Made by a program: the position numbers and the translations under genes. Of a stretch of 64,000 nt of DNA, positions 8,647 through 16,538 are shown one piece after another (positions within the stretch are counted from its first letter, which is position 1; each line of letters begins with the position of its first letter). This stretch comes from an uncultured Clostridium sp. (GTDB lineage: Bacteria > Bacillota > Clostridia > Clostridiales > Clostridiaceae). Below the pieces are notes generated by a model, which did no database searches, was not told the DNA's origin, and saw nothing but the letters and a program-made list of their open reading frames with translations. The stretch lies in the NCBI GenBank assembly GCA_900540255.1, contig UQFE01000010.1:1-64000 (forward strand). Direction: 5' to 3'.

Positions 8647-10569
8647 TTATGCATTTATTTTATATTCAACTTCAATATCCTTATAACTAATATTTCTACT
8701 TATCATATTACTTCTTTCTTTTAAATAATTTTGAAGTGCTTCATCTCTGCAATATATATAACACCCTTTCATTCCCCTAGTTAGTAATACTCTATAAGTA
8801 TTCTTTATTATTTCATCAGCTTTAGCTAATGCCTCTTCTTTATTTTCCTTATATAATTTCTTAATTCCTTTTATGCTCTTATCTCCACTATCTCTCTTTG
8901 TAAAATCTGTTATTATTTTTCCATTTTCATATCTTATATCTTCGCCAATAATAACTCCAACATAATCAAATTCAAGTCCTTGACATGTATGAATACATCC
9001 AATTTCATTTACAGAGTTTTTTCCTATAGCCCATGGTTCTTTATCATTTAAATTCCACTTCATTTTAAAATCATACTCTGGAAATACTATATCATACTTA
9101 TTTATATCCTTTTTACTTTCCCACTTCCAACAATAACCTGCCAATAATCTTGATTTATTGTTTACTTTATTTTTCTCTTCTATCATTTTTCTCATTTCAG
9201 CAGGATTATCTACCACTTGTAAGTCATAATCAAAATCAAAACCATCAAAGTTAGCAGTTTCATTTATTTCTAAAACATCATTTAACCAATTTAAATATCC
9301 ATCTGAACCATTACATCTAAATTGAGCTGTTAATGTATCTTCATGGACTTTTGCACCTAATATATTTGCATATTTCTTTATTTCCTCAACTGATCCAATA
9401 TCATTTAATGTAACTTTTTGATCTTCATCAATAAAAAATACAGCTAATTTTGATGCATTTATTATTTCTTTAATTTGATTTTCACCTTTATTTTGAAACA
9501 GTCCTGATTTTTGATTTAATCTATGTGCTTCATCTACAAGTAAAACATCTATTTCATTTTCTTTAGACTCAACATAACTTCCAGATCCTTTAAATAAATT
9601 TCCTATATATTTTTGTGTATAATTTCCTTTAAGTTTTAATGAATATACTTCTCTAGGAGCTGAATTTTTAGATACATATTGTGTTATATATCCTGCTGAA
9701 TTTAACTTTACTAATAAATTAATAGCTAATACTGATTTACCAGTACCAGGTCCACCTTTAATTATAAATACGTTTTTTTCTCCACTCATAATTTTTTTCA
9801 TAGCTATTTTTCTTATTCTCTCAAAAACAACTTTTTGAGCATCAATTAATTTAAATTCTTCATTTCCATCAAGCATTAGCACTAATGCATCTTGTAAAGA
9901 TTTTGATGGCTTTATTTTTCCACCTTCTATACTATATAAACCCTTTCCTTCATCACCTTTGTAAACATACCTGCATATAAATTCTCTAAGTTTTCTAACT
10001 TCTCCTTGAGTATATACAGGAGCTTTTTCTAAATATTCATCATAACAACTATCTACTAAAGGATCATTATCTTCATGTTTAATATAATTATGTAGATATG
10101 CACATGGATGTAATAATATCTTATTTTTTTCTACACCTTCATTATAATCTTCTATAGCACAAGCATAAGTCCATGCTTGATAAGATGGATGAGTTGTTCT
10201 TCTTATTCCCTTATTAATAAATGTTTTAACTATTGCATTTTCATCTTCAACTTTTTCAATACTTTCCCATTGTTTTAATTCAATTATAACAACATGTTGT
10301 TTATCTTCTTTATCCACACCTGAAATAATAAAATCTATTCTCATTGATGTTGCAGGTATTCTATACTCAATAGCAATTGTTGCATCATTAGGTATCTCTG
10401 AAACATTAAGAGCCTTATACATATACAACATAGAATTTTTCCATGCTCTTTTCTCTGCTGAACTTACTTTTCCAATCTTTTCTCTATATGCTTTTTCTAT
10501 TACTATACTTATACTATCATTATCAACATGCTCAATAAATTCTCTTTTACTTGCTTTATATATAATCAT
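8647..10569 (-). CDS. Nuclease-fused DUF2075 helicase
   Basis: 640 residues. The N-terminus carries a PD-(D/E)XK-like core, D79 in RIDFIISG and E97-x-K99 in IELKQW. The ATPase has Walker A GGPGTGKS (272-279), DEAH in LLVDEAHRL, and late motifs GLEFDYVGVIIG and YRVLLTRGMKG typical of superfamily 1 and DUF2075 proteins. Family members are predicted DNA/RNA helicases common in defence clusters. It is followed upstream by a MazG-like gene 37 bases away, suggesting an operon where a nucleotide hydrolase and a helicase-nuclease work together. No membrane segment. Confidence 0.8.
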   Translation of the reverse strand: MIIYKASKREFIEHVDNDSISIVIEKAYREKIGKVSSAEKRAWKNSMLYMYKALNVSEIPNDATIAIEYRIPATSMRIDFIISGVDKEDKQHVVIIELKQWESIEKVEDENAIVKTFINKGIRRTTHPSYQAWTYACAIEDYNEGVEKNKILLHPCAYLHNYIKHEDNDPLVDSCYDEYLEKAPVYTQGEVRKLREFICRYVYKGDEGKGLYSIEGGKIKPSKSLQDALVLMLDGNEEFKLIDAQKVVFERIRKIAMKKIMSGEKNVFIIKGGPGTGKSVLAINLLVKLNSAGYITQYVSKNSAPREVYSLKLKGNYTQKYIGNLFKGSGSYVESKENEIDVLLVDEAHRLNQKSGLFQNKGENQIKEIINASKLAVFFIDEDQKVTLNDIGSVEEIKKYANILGAKVHEDTLTAQFRCNGSDGYLNWLNDVLEINETANFDGFDFDYDLQVVDNPAEMRKMIEEKNKVNNKSRLLAGYCWKWESKKDINKYDIVFPEYDFKMKWNLNDKEPWAIGKNSVNEIGCIHTCQGLEFDYVGVIIGEDIRYENGKIITDFTKRDSGDKSIKGIKKLYKENKEEALAKADEIIKNTYRVLLTRGMKGCYIYCRDEALQNYLKERSNMISRNISYKDIEVEYKINA

Positions 10570-10606
10570 ATTTAATACCTATTTCCTTAATAATTTTCTT
10601 AATATT

Positions 10607-10924
10607 TTATAACTCTGTGTATTTAGTGCTTCTTCCTTTAGCCTTTTCAATTGGATACTTCATTTCATTTTTATCCATTTTCATATTTATTATATCTTCA
10701 ATATTAACATCTAAAGCATTAGCCATATGTATACAGTAAATCATAACATCAGCTAATTCTTCCTTTACATTTTGTAAATTAAAATTATCATTATCCCATA
10801 AAAATTCTTCTAATAACTCTCCTGATTCTATAGATATTGCTTTTGCTAAATTAGATGGAGTGTGAAATTGCTTCCACTCTCTATCATCTCTAAACTTTTT
10901 TATTCTTTCTAATGTTTTTTGCAT
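10607..10924 (-). CDS. MazG-like nucleotide pyrophosphohydrolase
   Basis: 105 residues, close to the length of RS21-C6/dCTPase-type MazG proteins. The diagnostic helices are ESGELLEEFLW (residues 33-43) and VKEELADVMIY (54-64), supplying the EExxE and ExxD ligands for magnesium. The C-terminus NEMKYPIEKAKGRSTKY is also typical of this subgroup. It should hydrolyse dNTPs or modified dNTPs to monophosphates. It is upstream of the DUF2075 helicase on the same strand with a 37-base gap, hence likely cotranscribed. Confidence 0.85.
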   Translation of the reverse strand: MQKTLERIKKFRDDREWKQFHTPSNLAKAISIESGELLEEFLWDNDNFNLQNVKEELADVMIYCIHMANALDVNIEDIINMKMDKNEMKYPIEKAKGRSTKYTEL

Positions 10925-11008
10925 TTAAATCAACTTCTTTCTTTTATAAATTGTAATTTTTAACTTAGAATATAACAGCTTTCCCCACTAATATTAAAAC
11001 TTAAAATT

Positions 11009-12472
11009 CTAAATTAATATTTTATCCTCTTCATTAATAGACAGAGTTTGTCTATATTGTTCAGCTACCATAGTTTTATTAAACTCTGCTGTAGGCTCAA
11101 TTTCTTGAACCAAAACTTCTAATTCATCAATAGAAACATTAAAAAATTCTTTTCTCAAATTAATTTTATTAGTTCTCTTATCATTTAAAACTTCATGTAA
11201 TTTTTTCTCTAAAGCAACAGCATCATCAGAGAATATAAAACTATGAACATCAAATACAAAAGGTACACTCGCATCACCTAGTTCATCTACTCTATCTTGT
11301 GGATTTAATCTTCTAGTCATTCCAATCTTAAACGTTTTTTCTCCAAATGAACCTAAATTACTAATTATATAAACATAACCTGCCTTACCATTTTGCCTTT
11401 TTATAATATCTTGCTTTTTATGTTCAACATTATCTAATTGATTTTTTAATTCTTCTAATCTAACTCTTAACTTTTGTAACATTTCATTATCTTGAGATGT
11501 TGATAAAGATTCTTCAATCTTAGATATTTCAACTTTATATTTTTCTTCTTCTTTTTCAACCTGCTTTTTTTGTTGTTCTAAGACTTTTCTTTCTTCAGCT
11601 TCTTGCCTCATTTGTTCTCTTAATCTAGCTTGCTCTTCTTTTTGTTGCTCTTTCTTTATGTAGTATTCATATTCTATTTCAATTGCCCTTATAAATAAAA
11701 ATTCTATCTCGTTTATAAACTTAACTAAAGTATTAAAAATACTTTTATTTCCTTCTGCTGCAATATCTAAATACTTCTGAGTAGTAATCTTCACATCTTC
11801 TATAGATTTTTCCAACTTTCCATATTTTAGGTTATATAAAATATTCTGTTGCTCTGCCTTTAATGCAATAACCATAAGCTTATATATTGTTGAATTAGCT
11901 TTAGTAGTATATCTATCTTCATATTTCTTTAAAACTTCATTTATACATCTTTGATTTTCATTAAATTCTTTTCTTAACTCTTTTATATTCATACAATGTA
12001 GCTTAAGTTTTATTGTTGGATTAAATTCAATCTCATCATCATGAAATTTTTCTTTAAGTATTACATTTTCTATATTTTCCTTGAATATATCTTGTTCTTT
12101 ATATTTTTCTATTATATAGTAAATACTATTATATAATGGCTTAATTTTATTTAGTTTCTTAGTTTCTCTAACTAATTTTTTCTCTAACTTCTCAGCTTCA
12201 CTATTTAGCTTTTCAACCCTTTTAATTTTTTCTGATTCTTGTGAAATTTCTTGTTTTATACTTTCTATTTTTTCACTAAACTTAAAAACTTCATCTTGCT
12301 TTTCTAGCCTTAACTTTTCAACTTCTGCATTTACTTCATTATCTAAGTTTTTTATTTTCTTTTCCTTTTCTCTATTTAAATTTTCAATATCATTATTAAG
12401 ACTATTTAACTCTAATTTTTTTTCTTTAATAGACTCTTTTAACTTAAATAACTCCTTAATATTTTTAAACAT
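11009..12472 (-). CDS. Coiled-coil protein with DUF4041 and T5orf172 (GIY-YIG) domain
   Basis: The start used is the second ATG, which has GGAGGG seven bases before it; the first ATG has no suitable site. That gives 487 residues. Residues ~5-110 are a long Lys/Glu coiled coil, followed by a DUF4041-like helical core, a second coiled coil rich in Glu, Gln and Lys, and a C-terminal GIY-YIG-like domain (GYVYIISN...FKIGMTRR...HEVLNDKR...EFF). Phage T5 orf172 relatives are predicted nucleases. The long coils suggest an oligomeric scaffold. It may belong to the defence-like island downstream. Confidence 0.75.
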   Translation of the reverse strand: MFKNIKELFKLKESIKEKKLELNSLNNDIENLNREKEKKIKNLDNEVNAEVEKLRLEKQDEVFKFSEKIESIKQEISQESEKIKRVEKLNSEAEKLEKKLVRETKKLNKIKPLYNSIYYIIEKYKEQDIFKENIENVILKEKFHDDEIEFNPTIKLKLHCMNIKELRKEFNENQRCINEVLKKYEDRYTTKANSTIYKLMVIALKAEQQNILYNLKYGKLEKSIEDVKITTQKYLDIAAEGNKSIFNTLVKFINEIEFLFIRAIEIEYEYYIKKEQQKEEQARLREQMRQEAEERKVLEQQKKQVEKEEEKYKVEISKIEESLSTSQDNEMLQKLRVRLEELKNQLDNVEHKKQDIIKRQNGKAGYVYIISNLGSFGEKTFKIGMTRRLNPQDRVDELGDASVPFVFDVHSFIFSDDAVALEKKLHEVLNDKRTNKINLRKEFFNVSIDELEVLVQEIEPTAEFNKTMVAEQYRQTLSINEEDKILI

Positions 12473-12671
12473 CTTTTTCCCTCCATTAAACAATTTAATA
12501 TTATTATATATAATAAAAATATATATTTATGTCGAAATTAGTCGTTTTGTTAATAAATTTTCACTTTCAATGATTTTCTCTCAAAACTACCAAAACATAT
12601 TTAAAGTTAATTTTTACATAACGAATTCTTATATTTTCTCACTTATAATAATCTATTCTCACTATTACTAC

Positions 12672-12701
12672 TTTGACCTTCTTTGATTTTAGGCTTATAA
12701 T
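12672..12701 (+). promoter_or_regulatory. Sigma-A promoter overlapped by CtsR-like heptads
   Basis: TTTGACC (12672-12678) and TTTGATT (12682-12688) are spaced like the two heptads of the CtsR operator, read in its complementary orientation, with two mismatches in the second. The same TTGACC (12673-12678) forms a -35, with TATAAT (12696-12701) after exactly 17 bases. Heat-shock control of the hsp20 gene by CtsR is therefore likely. The 5' leader is about 190 bases, unusually long. Confidence 0.65.
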
Positions 12702-12901
12702 ATACTTGTACAAAGAGATAAGGGAAGTAATTAAAGAGCTTCCAATAAAAAAGAAAATTCAATTAAGCTTAACAAAAACAACTTTTGAACTTTCACAAAA
12801 TTTATTAATTAAATGAAACTCACTACTCACATTCATTTGTAAGAGTAAGTTCAATTAACTAAATTAAAATTTAGAATTTCACTTATAAAGGAGGTCTTTG
12901 T

Positions 12902-13342
12902 ATGTTAGGTTTAGTACCTTTTAAATTTAATAATGGAGAAAATAGCAAAGGATTAAGCATTAATGACATGTTCAATGATTTCTTTAATGATGATATGTTA
13001 GCAGACTTTAAGTCTTGTGGAAATTTTAAGACTGATATAAAAGAAACTCCTGAAGAATACGTTGTTCATGCTGAATTACCAGGAGTAAACAAAGAAGATA
13101 TAAACATTGATTACAACAATAACTATTTAACTATTTCAGCTACAAGAAATAATGAACATGAAGAAAAGAAAGATAATTATATTAGGCGTGAAAGAAGCTA
13201 TGGTTCAGTTTCTAGAGGATTTTACATTAACAATGTTAATAAAGAAGCTATTAAAGCTAAATTTGATAATGGTGTTTTAAATATCGAGTTGCCTAAAAAA
13301 GAATTAACACAAAATAATAGCAATAGAATTTTAATAGAGTAA
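12902..13342 (+). CDS. Hsp20/alpha-crystallin small heat-shock protein
   Basis: 146 residues. The alpha-crystallin domain covers about 41-137: TDIKETPEEYVVHAELPGV, then the GVLNIELPK signature close to the end. It is an ATP-independent holdase that keeps unfolding proteins soluble. A strong AAGGAGG precedes the ATG. It is monocistronic, with a CtsR-like operator over its promoter and a long leader containing a GGAAG/CTTCC hairpin (12722-12750) that might modulate translation. The C-terminal I-x-I motif is replaced by RILIE. Confidence 0.92.
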   Translation: MLGLVPFKFNNGENSKGLSINDMFNDFFNDDMLADFKSCGNFKTDIKETPEEYVVHAELPGVNKEDINIDYNNNYLTISATRNNEHEEKKDNYIRRERSYGSVSRGFYINNVNKEAIKAKFDNGVLNIELPKKELTQNNSNRILIE

Positions 13343-13556
13343 CTTTTAACTAGTTAGTAGTTTTTAGATAGTAGTTTTTAGTTATGATTGAAAGATTAAA
13401 TTAGTAACAAGTTACAAGTAATAAGTGACAAGTTTAGGTTGAAACTCCTTTATTAGAAACTCCTTTAGGAGTTTCTAATAATATATTTTCAAAAATTCAG
13501 CATAAGCTGAATTTTTCAGACTGTTGACAAAGTGTCAGCAGTCTGATAATTATTAT
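13343..13556. repeat. Composite palindromic repeat, copy 1
   Basis: Contains tandem AAGTGACAAGT-like units, then three hairpins: AGAAACTCC/GGAGTTTCT, AAATTCAGC/GCTGAATTT, and TCAGACTG/CAGTCTGA. The first two hairpins recur with the same order at 32.4 and 40.4 kb. It may also terminate hsp20 transcription. Confidence 0.6.
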
Positions 13557-13777
13557 TTAATTAAATTAATATTTTAAATTCATATAATCCCTATATCTCT
13601 TATTATATCAAGGTTAAACTGATAAATTTTAGTTTAATACTACTTAAATAATGGGAGTTTTATTTCCTATAACTTATACTATTTTAAATAAAACTCTTAT
13701 TATTTATTGCTACTACGTCTTAAGTTAATAGTCTCATTAATAATAAAATTATATCCATTATTAAACATTTAAATCAA

Positions 13778-13831
13778 AAAAATAGAAAACATTAAGTGAT
13801 TCCTAAGAATCGTTTAATGTTTTCTATTTTT
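13778..13831. terminator. Strong 18-bp hairpin before the CRISPR array
   Basis: AAAAATAGAAAACATTAA pairs perfectly with TTAATGTTTTCTATTTTT, with an inner GATTC/GAATC stem. T-rich flanks on both sides make it a likely bidirectional terminator isolating the array from hsp20. Confidence 0.7.
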
Positions 13832-13907
13832 ACATTTATTCAATAATTATTATAATTCTCATCCTATATATAATATTTTTATAATTTACAGTATCACAAT
13901 TTCATTA

Positions 13908-14202
13908 ATTTAAATAACATCATAGTGCTATTAAACCTGATGGTACAGAGGTATATGGAAATGCAAAAGTATAATTAACATTCCATTATGGCGCTATTAA
14001 ACCGTTCTGTAAAATCAACTATTTATAAGCTTATATTATCATTAACATTCCATTATAGCGCTATTAAACCCTTAAAGCTTTAGCTAAATCTAAGAATACT
14101 TCTTCAATTAACATTCCATTATAGCGCTATTAAACCCTCCAACTACTAAAGGAATAATCACTTTTGAAAATACATTAACATTCCATTATAGCGCTATTAA
14201 AC
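13908..14202 (-). CRISPR. CRISPR array, five 29-bp repeats and four spacers
   Basis: Repeats at 13908-13936 (degenerate), 13974-14002 (one mismatch), 14041-14069, 14107-14135 and 14174-14202. Spacers are 37, 38, 37 and 38 bp and unrelated to each other. Read on the minus strand the repeat starts GTTTAATAGCGC and ends GGAATGTTAAT. The degenerate repeat lies farthest from the nuclease gene, as expected for the trailer end, so the leader is at 14203 onward. Array, RNA region and nuclease gene share one strand. Spacers 1, 3 and 4 have open frames (for example DGTEVYGNAK), consistent with origin in foreign coding DNA. Confidence 0.92.
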
Positions 14203-14399
14203 CCCGTTAACTTTAAAGCCACTATATATCTAGTTTGATATAGTAGTTTCTGTCTACCTCTTATTTTATAATAAATTTTATCAATACTAATTACCAACTT
14301 TAATTATAAAATAGCTACCCTGTACTTATATTACTTATTTTGTCTACCACCTGTGTTTTTACCCTATCTATGATAGACAATAAACTAATATAATTATTC
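14203..14399 (-). promoter_or_regulatory. Putative CRISPR leader
   Basis: About 200 AT-rich bases between the first repeat and the structured RNA region, no ORF. On the minus strand GGTAGACA occurs twice (near 14246 and 14344). A TAGACA / TAGATA pair 18 bases apart just before the array is a weak promoter candidate. Leader role is inferred from position and from the intact repeats on this side. Confidence 0.5.
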
Positions 14400-14553
14400 A
14401 ATTTTGGAACGCCTAACGGTCACACATTGTTAAGATTAACCCTTACCGAGTGATTATGGTATATAGTTGGTCAAAACCTTATATATTTAATCCATCTCCT
14501 CAGCCTTCGGCACTTTAAGTTACCGTAACTGCTATATATTTATATATAACATC
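14400..14553 (-). ncRNA. Candidate tracrRNA (or omega-RNA-like scaffold) of the Cas12f locus
   Basis: A conspicuously GC-richer, structured stretch with no ORF, between the nuclease stop and the array. It has small stems such as AGTTA/TAACT (14514-14532) and TACC/GGTA (14446-14462). At its 3' end, minus strand 14405-14413 reads GGCGTTCCA, which pairs over nine bases with TGGAATGTT of the CRISPR repeat (six Watson-Crick, three G-U). It is preceded by a consensus promoter. Position between effector and array matches type V-F loci. Ends are estimates. Confidence 0.65.
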
Positions 14554-14559
14554 AATACA

Positions 14560-14588
14560 ATTATATTACATTATTTTGAATTTGTAAA
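14560..14588 (-). promoter_or_regulatory. Promoter of the candidate tracrRNA
   Basis: On the minus strand -35 TTTACA (14583-14588) and -10 TATAAT (14560-14565) are separated by exactly 17 bases, predicting a start near 14553. It lies just after the nuclease stop codon, so it serves no protein gene. Confidence 0.7.
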
Positions 14589-14610
14589 TAAAGATTAGTT
14601 TTATCAATGT

Positions 14611-15813
14611 TTACTTACGTGCAATATTTATTGCTGCATTATGATCTGCATTAAGAGTAAAGCCACACTTTTGGCATTCAAATTTATCCTGTGTTATTCT
14701 ATTTTCTTCATCAACATAACCACATTTACTACATGTTTGTGATGTAAATGCTGGATCAACATACTTTACTTTTATTCCAACTCGCTCTGCCTTATATTCA
14801 ATCATACTTTGTAATTGATAATATCCCCATTTTCCTAGTAAATTATTATCAAAACCTTTTTTATTAAGTTCTTCTAAATTAATTGTTTCACATTTATATT
14901 TTTTGGCAAATTCTATAATATTCTTTGATAAAAAATGATTATATGTTCTAGCAAAATTCTTTTCTTTATCTCTAAACTGCATTGTAGCTTTTAATTTATG
15001 TTTTCTTCCTTTTCCTCCATTAGAACTCTCTAACTGCTTATAAAGTCTTTCTCTCCTTGCTTTAAACTGACTTCTAACTTTAAAAAATTCATTATATGAA
15101 CCAATTGATTTTTTAATAAATGTATTATCATTTAGACATATCATTGCTGGAACTTTTACTCCTAAATCAACCCCCAACACCCTTCCTGGTATTATTTCTT
15201 TGTTCTTTGAAATGAGATTATCTGGAATATTTATATTTAAAGCCAATAATAATTTATTATTTTTATCAAATTCAAAGGTACATTGTCCTAGATTATATTC
15301 TTTATTAATTATCTTGTGTAATGTATGACTTAATTCTATATTATCTTTTTGTCCTAATATTACTTTAAATTCTATTTTATTAACCCATCTAATAACAAAA
15401 GTATTTATATCTTCTAAATATGATATTTTAACATCTCTTCCCCTAGTCATTAAAGGGAAATTTCTTTTATAATTGGTAGCTCCTCTTTCCCCTTTTGCTA
15501 ATCCATTTTTTAAAGAAGTGGAAAAATCTTTTTTTACTTTTTGAGTTATAGCAGATTTACTATCTATACCTATACCAAAATTTATATCATCAAATATATT
15601 TAAACTATTTTTGATAGTTTTCATATGATTTTTAAATCCATCACTTTTTATATCCATACCATTTGCATAGTAACCTGATAATAAGTAACCCATACATCTA
15701 TTTAGCCCTTGATACTGAGCATATATACTATCTCTAATAAACTTATATGTTCTATTTATCTCTTCAGCTTCTTCACTATTAACTATTAATTTAACCTTCC
15801 TTACTGTTATCAT
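14611..15813 (-). CDS. cas12f: Compact Cas12f-like (type V-F/V-U3) RNA-guided nuclease
   Basis: 400 residues with a full RuvC triad: D216 in GVDLGVK, E314 in INLEEL, D390 in NADHNAA. A four-cysteine zinc ribbon is present (C361, C364, C380, C383). The N-terminus (MITVRKVKLIVNSEEAEE...) lacks the MLKAYKYRLYP start of IS605 TnpB; the segment GERGATNYKRNFPL and the run YYQLQSMIEYKAERVGIK resemble miniature Cas12f proteins. It sits on the same strand as an RNA region and a CRISPR array, with no tnpA. Predicted role: crRNA/tracrRNA-guided DNA cleavage, probably as a dimer. TCCTC complement (GAGGA) lies 9 bases before the ATG, and TATAAT at 15848-15853. A solitary TnpB that settled beside an array is the alternative. 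Confidence 0.75.
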   Translation of the reverse strand: MITVRKVKLIVNSEEAEEINRTYKFIRDSIYAQYQGLNRCMGYLLSGYYANGMDIKSDGFKNHMKTIKNSLNIFDDINFGIGIDSKSAITQKVKKDFSTSLKNGLAKGERGATNYKRNFPLMTRGRDVKISYLEDINTFVIRWVNKIEFKVILGQKDNIELSHTLHKIINKEYNLGQCTFEFDKNNKLLLALNINIPDNLISKNKEIIPGRVLGVDLGVKVPAMICLNDNTFIKKSIGSYNEFFKVRSQFKARRERLYKQLESSNGGKGRKHKLKATMQFRDKEKNFARTYNHFLSKNIIEFAKKYKCETINLEELNKKGFDNNLLGKWGYYQLQSMIEYKAERVGIKVKYVDPAFTSQTCSKCGYVDEENRITQDKFECQKCGFTLNADHNAAINIARK

Positions 15814-15966
15814 TTCTATATATCCTCATAAATTATTTTTTATTACAATTATACCATTTTTACATAATTATATCTATAATTAATAGTTTCTATACATTAT
15901 TTTTTACTACATTATAATTTTATTGCTAAAACGTATTAATATAAATGTATATCTATAAAGAAAAAA

Positions 15967-15984
15967 GGCTATAAATTTATAGCC
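15967..15984 (-). terminator. Terminator upstream of the cas12f-like gene
   Basis: Perfect GGCTATAAATTTATAGCC palindrome followed on the minus strand by TTTTTTC. It should stop transcripts coming from the replication module, giving the nuclease its own transcription unit. Confidence 0.65.
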
Positions 15985-16322
15985 AAATGAATAAAAAATA
16001 AATTTAAGTAAATAATATAAATGTTAGTTTAAGAAAGCTTCTTAGATATTTGTTTAACTGGATGCTTACCAGTAGATCTAAGAGCTTTTTTGCTTTTTTT
16101 ATAATATGAATTGTTTCTTTTATTTTTTTTCCTTTTTCACATTGTATTCAAATTTATATATGTAATAATGAATTACAATTGTCAGTATTACTACAATAAG
16201 GAAGTATATGCTCCATTTCAAAAAAGCAAAAAAAGTTTATCTCCTAAATTCATCTTTATCTCACCTTCTTTCTTAAGTTAATTTAGAGTTTTTGCTCATT
16301 TAATTTTCCCCCTGAAATTTAT

Positions 16323-16376
16323 AGTGTCAATTCTACAACGCCCTTCCCCAGCTACGCTGTGTTGTTTTTTGACACT
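16323..16376. repeat. Bipartite inverted repeat with a GC-rich centre
   Basis: AGTGTCAA...ACAAC (16323-16339) is inverted as GTTGT...TTGACACT (16361-16376) around a centre holding GCCCTTCCCCAGC. The centre is much GC-richer than its surroundings. No gene is seen in 15985-16480: a Lys-rich frame near 16.05 kb has no start. The element could be a folded RNA, an attachment site or a mobile-element end. Confidence 0.4.
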
Positions 16377-16482
16377 GCCTAAAAATCACATGGAGATATA
16401 CTTGTCAAAAATTAAAGCATCTTTAAAGGAGTTGGTTTTATTCAGTTTACACAAAATTTTTTACAGGGCCCTTCAATAAAAG

Positions 16483-16507
16483 AGATGGCCCTAAGCCATC
16501 TTTTTTC
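16483..16507. terminator. Hairpin terminator after the DnaB-like gene
   Basis: AGATGGC pairs with GCCATCT around a short loop, with six T on the plus side and a T-rich tail on the minus side. Confidence 0.65.
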
Positions 16508-16538
16508 ACATTTATTACAATTAAAACATTTAAAACAT

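Noticed and set aside
14611..15813. Ordinary solitary IS605/IS1341 TnpB as the identity of the 400-residue nuclease
   Set aside because: N-terminus differs from TnpB, no element ends were found, and an array plus an RNA with anti-repeat adjoin it. Kept as the alternative explanation, not fully excluded.
16030..16140. Short lysine-rich minus-strand frame (KKALRSTGKHPVKQISKK)
   Set aside because: No start codon; the frame is closed by TGA directly upstream.
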